In this document: piece after piece, positions 45,801 to 54,800 of the stretch
Layout of the letters: each line of letters opens with the position of its first letter
Numbering within the stretch: the stretch's first letter is position 1
Made by a program: the position numbers and the translations under genes
Notes under the pieces: model-generated
What the model was told of the DNA's origin: nothing
Databases searched by the model: none
Seen by the model: only the letters and a program-made list of their open reading frames with translations
Assembly (NCBI RefSeq): GCF_009707545.1
Contig: NZ_WLYK01000011.1
Coordinates: 1-64,000, forward strand
DNA from: Nakamurella alba
GTDB lineage: Bacteria; Actinomycetota; Actinomycetes; Mycobacteriales; Nakamurellaceae
Direction of reading: 5' to 3'
DNA length: 64,000 nt

Positions 45801-48800
45801 GTGTTGACCGACGTGGTGCCGTGCGCCGGCGCAGCGGTCACGGTGACGCTCGCCGGGTTCAGCGGAGAACCGTTGGCGGACCGGGTGTCGTTGGCGAGGA
45901 CGTTCGTGGTGACCGCGACACCCGGCTCGGTGGTGGAGTTGTCGGGGTTGGCGACGACGGTGTTGCTGCCGACGGTGACGGTCACCGTCGCGGTGGCGCA
46001 GACCGGTGTCGGGTCCGAGGTGTCGCAGACCCGGTAGGTGTAGTTCACCGTGCCGGAGAACCCGGTCGCCGGGGTGAAGGTGATGGCGCCCGTCGTGGTG
46101 TTGACGCTGGTGGTGCCGGAGGCCGGCGGCACGGTGACGGTCACCGACGCCGGGTTCAGCGGGGCGCCGCCGGCGGTGATGGTGTCGTTGCCGAGCACGT
46201 TGGTGCTCACCGCGGAGTTCTGCGGTGTCGTCGAGGTGTCGTTCACCGCGGTGACGGTGTTGGGCACGGTGACGGTGACGGTGGTCGAGGCGCAGACCGG
46301 GGTCGGGTTCGAGGTGTCACAGACCTGGTAGTTGAAGACGTCGGTGCCGGAGAACCCGGAGGCCGGGGTGTAGGTGATCGTGCCGGTGCCGGCGTTGACC
46401 GTCGCGGTGCCGTGCGCCGGCGGCGTGGTGACCGTCGGGTTGGCGAGAGGCTGTCCGGTGGACGTGGTGTCGTTCGCCCGGACGTTCACCGTGATCGGGG
46501 TGGCCGGCTGCGTGGTGCCGGTGTCCGGGGTCGCGGTGACGGTGTTCGCGCCGACGGTGATGTTCACCGTGGCGGTGCCGCAGACCGGGGTCGGGGTCGA
46601 CCGGTCGCAGACCGTGTAGGTGTAGCTGTCCGGACCGGTGTAGCCGGCGGCCGGCGTGTAGGTGATCGCACCGGTGGTGGTGTTCACCGACGTGGTGCCG
46701 TGGGCCGCGGCGGTCGCCACGACCACCGAGGCCGGGTTGAGCGGGGCGCCGCCGGTGGTGATGGTGTCGTTGGCCAGCACGTTGGTGGTGGTGGCGACGT
46801 TCTGTGCGGTGGCGACGATGTCGTCGTTGACCGTCACCACGTTCGGCACGGTCACCGTGACGGTGGTGCTCGAGCAGACCGGGGTCGGGTTCGAGGTGTC
46901 GCAGATGGTGTAGCCGAAGGTGTCGACCCCGGAGAAGCCCGAGTTCGGGGTGTAGGTGATCGCGCCGGTGGTGCCGTTGACGGAGGTGCTGCCGTTGGGC
47001 GCGGTGGTGGTCACCGTCGGGTTGCCCAGCGGCTGGCCGGTGGACGTGGTGTCGTTGGCCTTCACCGTGATCGAGACCGGGGTGATCGGCTGGGTGGTCG
47101 AGCTGTCCGGGTTGGCGACGACGGTGTTCGCGCCGACGGTGATCCGGACGGTGGCGTTGGCACAGGTCGGCGTCGGGGTCGAGGTGTCACACACCCGGTA
47201 CCGGAACGAATCCGCTCCGGTGTAGCCGCCGGCCGGGGTGTAGGTGGTCACCCCGGTGGTGGTGTTCACCGAGAGCCCGCCGTGCAGGGCGGCGGTCAGG
47301 ATCGTGACGGTGCCCGGGTTCAGCGGCGCGCCGCCGGCGGACACGGTGTCGTTGGCCAGGATGTTCACCGGCACCGCGGTGTTCTGCGCGGTGGTGGCGG
47401 CGTCGTCGTTGGCCCGCACCGTGTTCGGCACGGTGACCGTCACGGTGGCGGTGGCACAGACCGGGGTCGGCGCGGAGGTGTCGCACACGGTGTAGCCGTA
47501 GGTGTCGACGCCGGAGAAGCCGGAGGCCGGCGTGTAGGTGATGTTGCCGGTGGCGCCGTCCACCGAGGTGGTGCCGTGGCCCGGGGCGGTGGTCACCGTC
47601 GGGTTGGCGAGAGGCTGTCCGGTGGAGGAGGAGTCGTTCGCCCGGACGTCGGTGGTGACCGGGGTGATCGGCAGGGTGGTGGCGGTGTCGTTCGCCGCGG
47701 TCACCGTGTTCGCGCCGACGGAGACGTTCACGGTGGCGGTGGCGCAGACCGGGGTCGGCGTCGAGCCGTCGCAGACCCGGTAGGTGAACGAGTCGTTGCC
47801 GGAGAAGCCGGCGTTCGGCGTGTAGGTGATGGCGCCGGTCGTGGTGTTGACCGCGGTGGTGCCGTTGGCCGGCGCCGCGGTGACCGTGACGCTCGCCGGG
47901 TTCAGCGGGGCGCCGCCGTTGGTGATGGTGTCGTTGCCCAGCACCGGGACGGAGACCGGCGTGTTCTGTGCAGTGGTCGAGGTGTCGTTCACCGCGGTGA
48001 CGGTGTTCGGCACGGTGATGGTGACGGTGGCGGTGGCGCACTGCGGGGTCGGCGAGGAGGTGTCACAGACCCGGTAGACGTAGGTGTCGACGCCCGAGAA
48101 GCCGTTCGCCGGCGTGTACGTCACCGATCCGGTGGTGGTGTTGACCGAGGTGGTGCCGTGGCCGGGAGCGGTGATCACGGTGACGCTGGCCGGGTTCAGC
48201 GGGGCGCCGCCGGCGGCCACCGTGTCGTTGGACAGCACGTTGGTGGTGGTCGCGGTGATCGGCTGCGTGGTGCGGGCGTCCGGGTTGGCGGTCACGGTGT
48301 TGTTCCCGATGGTGACCGTGACCGTGGCGGTGGCGCAGACCGGGGTCGGGCTGGAGCTGTCGCACACCCGGTAGGTGAAGGTGTCGGTGCCGGAGTAGCC
48401 GGTGGTCGGGGTGAAGGTGATGGCACCGGTGGTGGTGTTGACCGCGGTGGTGCCGTGCGCCGGAGCGGCGGTGACGGTCACGGAGGCCGGGTTCAGCGGG
48501 GAGCCGCCGGTGGTGATGGTGTCGTTGGTCAGCACCGGGATCGACACCGGCGAGTTCTGTGCGGTGGTCGAGGTGTCGTTCACCGCGGTGACCGTGTTGG
48601 GCACCGTGATGGTGACCAGCGCCGAGGCACAGAGCGGCGTCGGGGTGGAGGTGTCACAGACCTGGTAGCGGTAGGTGTCCACGCCCGAGAACCCGTTCGC
48701 CGGCGTGTAGGTGATGGCGCCGGTCGTGGTGTTGACCGCGGTGGTGCCGCGGCCGGGGGCGGTGGTCACCGCGACACTGGCCGGGTTGAGTGCGGCACCG

Positions 48801-51800
48801 GAGACGGTGTCGTTGGCGAGCACGTTCGTGGTGATCGGGGTGACCGGCGGCGTGGTCCCGGAGTCCGGGTTGGCGGTGATGGTGTTGGCCGGGACGGTGA
48901 TCGTGACCAGGGCGGTGGCACACCGCGGGGTCGGCGTCGAGGTGTCGCAGACCTGGTACCGGAAGGTGTCGGTGCCGGAGAAGTTGGTGTTCGGCGTGTA
49001 GGTGATCGCGCCGGTGGTGGTGTTGACGGTGGTGGTGCCGTTGGTCGCGGCGGTGGTGACCGCCACGGAGGCCGGGTTCAGCGGGGCGCCGCCGGTGGTG
49101 ATGGTGTCGTTGCCCAGCACCGGGACGGAGATCGCGGTGTTCTGCGGGGTGGTGCGGACGTCGTCGTTCGCGGTGACGGTGTTCGGCACGGTGATGGTGA
49201 CGGTCGCGTTCGCGCAGACCGGGGTCGCCGAGGTGTCGCAGACCCGGTACTGGTAGGTGTCCACGCCGGAGAAGCCGGACGCCGGGGTGTAGGTGATGAC
49301 GCCGGTGCCGGCGTTGACCGAGGTGCTGCCGTGGCCCGGTGCGGTGATCACCGTCGGGTTGGCCAGCGGCTGCCCGGTGGCGCTGGAGTCGTTGGCGCGC
49401 ACGTCGTTCGCGACGGCGGTGACCGGCGGGGTGGTGTACGAGTCGTTGACCGCGGTGACCACGTTGGCCGGGATGGTGATGGTGTCGACGGCGGTGGCGC
49501 AGACCGGGGTCGGCGTCGAGGTGTCACAGATCCGGTAGGTGTAGGTGTCCGTGCCCGCGTAGCCGTTGGCCGGGGTGTAGGTGATCGCACCGGTGGTCGC
49601 GTTGACGGCCGTGGTGCCGTGCAGGGCCGGGACGGTGACGGTGACCGACGCCAGGTTCAGCGGCGCGCCGTTGGTCGAGACGGTGTCGTTGGCCGGGGCG
49701 TTCAGCGTCACCGGGGTGTTCTGCGTGGTGGTCGCGGAGTCGGCGACCGCGGTCACCGTGTTCGGCACCTGGACGGTGACGGTGGCCGAGGCACAGACCG
49801 GGGTCGGCGTCGAGGAGTCGCAGACCCGGTAGACGAAGGTGTCCGTGCCGGAGAAGCCGTTCGCCGGCGTGTAGGTGATCGCACCCGTCGTGGTGTTGAC
49901 GGTGGTGGTGCCGTGGCCGGCCGCGGTGGTCACGGTGATGCTCGCCGGGTTCAGCGGCGCGCCGTTGGCCGACCGGGTGTCGTTCGCCAGCACGTTCACG
50001 GTGGTCGCGACACCCGGTGCGGTACTGGCATTGTCGGGGTTCGCCACGACCGTGTTGCCGCCGACGGTGACGGTCACGGTGGCGGTGGCGCAGACCGGGG
50101 TCGGGTCCGAGGTGTCGCAGACCCGGTAGTTGTAGGTGACCGTGCCGGTGAAACCGGCGGCGGGGGTGTAGGTGATGGCGCCGGTGGTGGTGTTGACGCT
50201 CGTCGTGCCGGAGGCCGGCGCGCTGGTGACGGTCACGGACGCCGGGTTCAGCGGGGCGCCACCGGTGGTGATGGTGTCGTTGGCCAGCACGTTGGTGCTG
50301 ACCGCGGTGTTCTGCGGGGTGGTGGAGCTGTCGTTCACCGCGGTGACGGTGTTCGGCACGGTGATGGTGACCGTGGTGCTCGCGCAGACCGGGGTCGGGT
50401 TCGAGGTGTCGCAGACCTGGTAGGTGTACACGTCGGTGCCGGAGAAGCCGGCGGCCGGTGTGTAGGTGATGGTGCCGGTGCCGGCGTTGACCGAGGCGGT
50501 CCCGTGCGCCGGCTGCGCGGTGACCGTCGGGTTGGCGAGAGGCTGCCCGGTGGAGGAGGTGTCGTTCGCCCGGACGTTGGTGGTGATCGGGGTGACCGGC
50601 GGCGTGGTGCCGGTGTCCGGGGTGGCGGTGACGACGTTGCCGCCCACGGTGATGTTGACGGTCGCCGTGCCGCAGACCGGGGTCGGGGTGGAGCGGTCGC
50701 AGACCGTGTAGGTGTAGCTGTCCGGCCCGGTGTAGCCGTTCGCCGGGGTGTACGTGATCGCACCGGTGGTGGCGTTGACGGTGGTGGTGCCGTGCGCGGC
50801 CGCCGTCGCGACGACCACCGAGCCCGGGTTCAGCGACGCGCCGCCGGTGGTCACCGTGTCGTTGGCCAGCACGTTGGTGGTGGTGGCGGTGTTCTGCGGG
50901 GTGGCGACGATGTCGTCGTTGACCGTCACCGTGTTCCGGACGGTGATCGTCACCGTGGTGCTCGAGCAGACCGGGGTCGGGTTCGAGGTGTCACACACGG
51001 TGTAGCCGTAGGTGTCGACCCCGGAGAAGCCGGAGTTGGGCGTGTAGGTGATGGCGCCCGTCGTGCCGTTGACGGCGGTGGTGCCGTTACCGGCGCTCGT
51101 GGTCACCGTGGGGAGGCCGAGAGGCTGTCCGGTGGAGGTGGTGTCGTTGGCCCGGACGTTGGTGGTGATCGCGGTGACCGGGGTGGTGGTGCCGCTGTCC
51201 GGGTTGGCCACCACGGTGTTCGCGCCGACGGTCACGGTGACCGTCGCGTTGGCGCAGAGCGGGGTCGGGGTGGAGGTGTCGCAGGCCCGGTAGGTGTAGA
51301 CGTCGGTGCCGGTGAAGCCGTTGTTCGGCGTGTAGGTGATGGCGCCCGTCGAAGTGTTGACAGCGGTGTTTCCACGTGTCGGGGCGGCGGTGACGGTCAC
51401 GCTCGACGGGTTCAGCGGGGCGGCGCCGGCGGTGATGGTGTCGTTGGCGAGCACCGGCGTGGTGACCGCGGTGTTCTGCGGGGTAGTCGATGTGTCGTTC
51501 ACCGCGGTGACGGTGTTCGGCACGGTGATGGTGACGGTGGCGGTGGCGCAGACCGGGGTCGGGTTCGAGGTGTCGCAGACCCGGTAGGTGTAGACGTCGG
51601 TGCCGGAGAAGCCGGAGGCCGGGGTGTAGGTGATGTTGCCGGTGGTGGCGTTGACCGAGGTGGAACCGCGGGCCGGGGCGACGGTCACCGTCGGGTTGGC
51701 CAGCGGCTGGCCGGTCGAGCTGGAGTCGTTGGCCCGGACGTTGGTGGTGACCGGGGTGACCGGGGCCGTGGTGTCGGTGTCGTTCGACGCGGTGACGGTG

Positions 51801-54800
51801 TTGGCGCCGACGGTGATGTTCACCGTCGCGGTGGAGCAGACCGGGGTCGGGCTGGAGCTGTCGCAGACCCGGTAGGTGTAGGTGTCGGTCCCCGTGTAGC
51901 CGTTGTTGGGCGTGTAGGTGATGGCGCCGGTGGTGGTGTTGACGCTCGTCGTGCCGCGGCTCGGGCCGGTCTGCACGGTGACGCTGGCCGGGTTCAGCGC
52001 GGCGCCGTTGGGCGAGACCGTGTCGTTGGCAAGGACGTTCGTGACGGCGGCGGTGTTCTGCGGGGTGGTCACCGTGTCGTTGACCGCGGTCACCGTGTTC
52101 GGCACCGAGACCGTGACCAGCGCGGTCGAGCAGACCGGGGTCGGGTTCGAGGTGTCGCAGACCTGGTAGCGGAAGGTGTCGGTGCCCGAGAACCCGTTGT
52201 TGGGCGTGTATGTCACCGCGCCGGTACCGGCGTTGACCACCGCGGTGCCGTTGGTCGGGGCGACGGTGATGGTCGGGTTGGCCAGCGGCTGGCCGGTCGA
52301 GGTCGAGTCGTTGGCCCGGACGTTGATGGAGACGGCGGTGCCCGGCGCGGTCGTGGCCGAGTCGTTGACGGCGGTCACGGTGTTCGCGCCGACGGTGACG
52401 GTGACGGTGGCGGTGGCGCAGACCGGGGTGGGGGAGGAGCTGTCGCAGACCCGGTAGGTGTAGGTGTTCGTGCCGGTGAAGCCGTTGTTGGGCGTGTAGG
52501 TGATGGCGCCGGTGCCGGTGTTGACGCTGGTCGTGCCGTTGGCCGGCGCGCTGGTGACGGTGACGCTCGCCGGGTTCAGCGGGGCGCCGTTGGCCGTGCG
52601 GGTGTCGTTGGCCAGCACCGCGGTGGTGACGGCGGTGTTCTGCGGGGTGGTCGCGGTGTCGTTCACCGCGGTGACCGTGCTGGGCACGTTCACGGTGACG
52701 GTCGCGGTGGCGCAGACGGCGGTCGGCGTCGAGTTGTCGCAGACCCGGTAGACGAAGGTGTCGACGCCGGAGAAGTTCGTGTTCGGGGTGTAGGTGATCG
52801 CACCGGTGGTGGCGTTCACCGAGGTGGTGCCGTTGCCCGGGGCGGTGGTGACGGTGACCGTGGACGGCACGAGGGCGTAGCCGCTGCTGGTGGTGTCGTT
52901 CGACAGCACGGCGATCACCACGGCGGTGGCCGGGGCGGTGATCGCGGTGTCGTTGGTGGCGGTGATCAGGTCGATGGTCTGCGCGGCGGCGACGGCGCAC
53001 CCGGCCGGGGTGCCGGTGGCGGTGCAGGTGCCAGGCGCAACCGGCGAGGTGCCGCCGGTCGGGTCGACGGCGGCGCGGTTCTGCAGCGTGGTGCCGGCGG
53101 CGGCGGCCTGCGGGGTGACGTTGATGGTGAACGTCGAGGTCGCGGTGGAGGCGATGCTGCCGGTGAAGTTGCAGGTGACGGTCTGGCCGGCGGCGACGGT
53201 GCCGGCGGCGGAACAGGTCCAGCCGGTGCCGGCCACCGAGTTGTACTGCAGGCCGGCCGGCAGTACGTCGACGACGCGCGCGGTGGTGGCGGTGGTGCCG
53301 CCGTTGTTGGTGACGGCCAGGGTGTAGTTCGCCGCGGTGCCGACCACCAGCTGCGTCGGGTTGGTCTTGGCGAGCGAGAGGTTCACCGCGGTACCGGTGT
53401 TCGTCAAGGTGCAGCTCAGCGCGGCGCCCGCGACCGGGGTGACCGCGATGCCGGTGCCCAGGGCCGCGGCAGTCGGCAGGCCGGAGGTCTGCACCCCGTT
53501 GGTGTCGGTACAGGTGACCAGCGAGTTGTAGTTCGCCGGCGAGGTCTCCGTCAGGTAGTACGTGGTGCCCGCCGTGGCGGTGTAGGTGCCGGTGGTGCCG
53601 GTGCCGGCGGTGACCGTGGAGCCGGTGCCGGTGGTGGTCGAGTTCGCGGTGCTGTTGACCACGGTGCCGGTGACCGAGCCGGTGCGGATGGCGACGGTGA
53701 ACTGGTCACCGGCGACCGCGCGGGGGCCGCCCAGCACCTTGGAGAGCACGATGGTCGGGCTGATCGGGGTGTTGGTGATGACACACGAGATCGCCGCGCC
53801 GGCCACCGGTGTGATGTTCAGTCCGTTCGCCGCGGAGTACGCCTGGTTGGTCGGCAGCCCGGTCTGGAACCCGTTGGCGTCGACACAGGTGATCAGCCGG
53901 GTGTACTGGGCGAAGTTCGTTCCGCCGGAAGCACCCTCGGTGATGGTGTAGGTGGTGCCGACGGCTGCGGTGTACTCACCGGTGGTGCCGGTGCCGGCGG
54001 TGATGGTGCTGCCGGTGCCCGTCGAGGTGGAGTTGGTGGTCGTGTTGACCACGGTGCCGGACACGCCGCCGGTGCGGATCGCGGTGGTGAACTGGTCGCC
54101 GGTGTTGGCCCGGGTGCCGCCGAGGGCGGCGGTGACCGTGATGGTCGGTCTCGGGGTGTTGGTGAACGTACAGGTGACGAACGGACCGGTGGCGTTGGTG
54201 GCCGGGGTCGGGAAGTTCAGGGTGAACGACGACCCGGTCCCGGAGGCCACCACGCGGTTGGACGCGGCGGCGTCGGTACAGCTGTAGGTGGTGATGTAGT
54301 CGGCGAGATTCCCTCCGCCGGAGGCGGTCTGGGCGACGGTGTAGGAGGTGCCGCTGTAACCGATGACCGGGCCGGCGATCTCGTTCTGCAGGCCGGTGGC
54401 GGTGCCGGTGGTGGTCGCCGTGTTGTTGGCGGTGATGCTGCCGCCGGTGATCGAGGTGGAGAACTGGTCCCCGGTGTTGGCGCGGGCGACGACGTTCTCC
54501 GCCACGCTCAGCGTCGGGTTCAGCGAACAGGCCGCGATGTCGGTCCCCAGTGTGCCGGTGATGCTCTCCAGCTTCGGGCCGCCGGTGATCGCGCCGGTGT
54601 TCGGATTGAGGGAGACCAGCGAGGTGGTGATGGCGGTGGTGTCCGCGTACTGCGCGTACAGGTTGCCGACGTTGTCGAAGGCGATGCCGTTGTAGTTGAC
54701 ACCGGTGGCGACCGTGTAGGTCTGCAGCGTGGTGGAGGTGAGCGCGGTGCCGGTGCTGGACCCGGTGGACGGCAGCGGGCCCTTGACCACCGCGACGGCG

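Noticed and set aside
37860-52751. Dozens of regularly spaced 80-90-residue plus-strand ORFs with V-S-Q-T-G-V-G endings
   Set aside because: Their spacing of about 293 bp is that of the minus-strand repeat, so they are shadows of the same unit.
37745-52980. The 293-bp array as a CRISPR or satellite element
   Set aside because: Units are far too long, have no unique spacers and keep one reading frame with conserved protein motifs.
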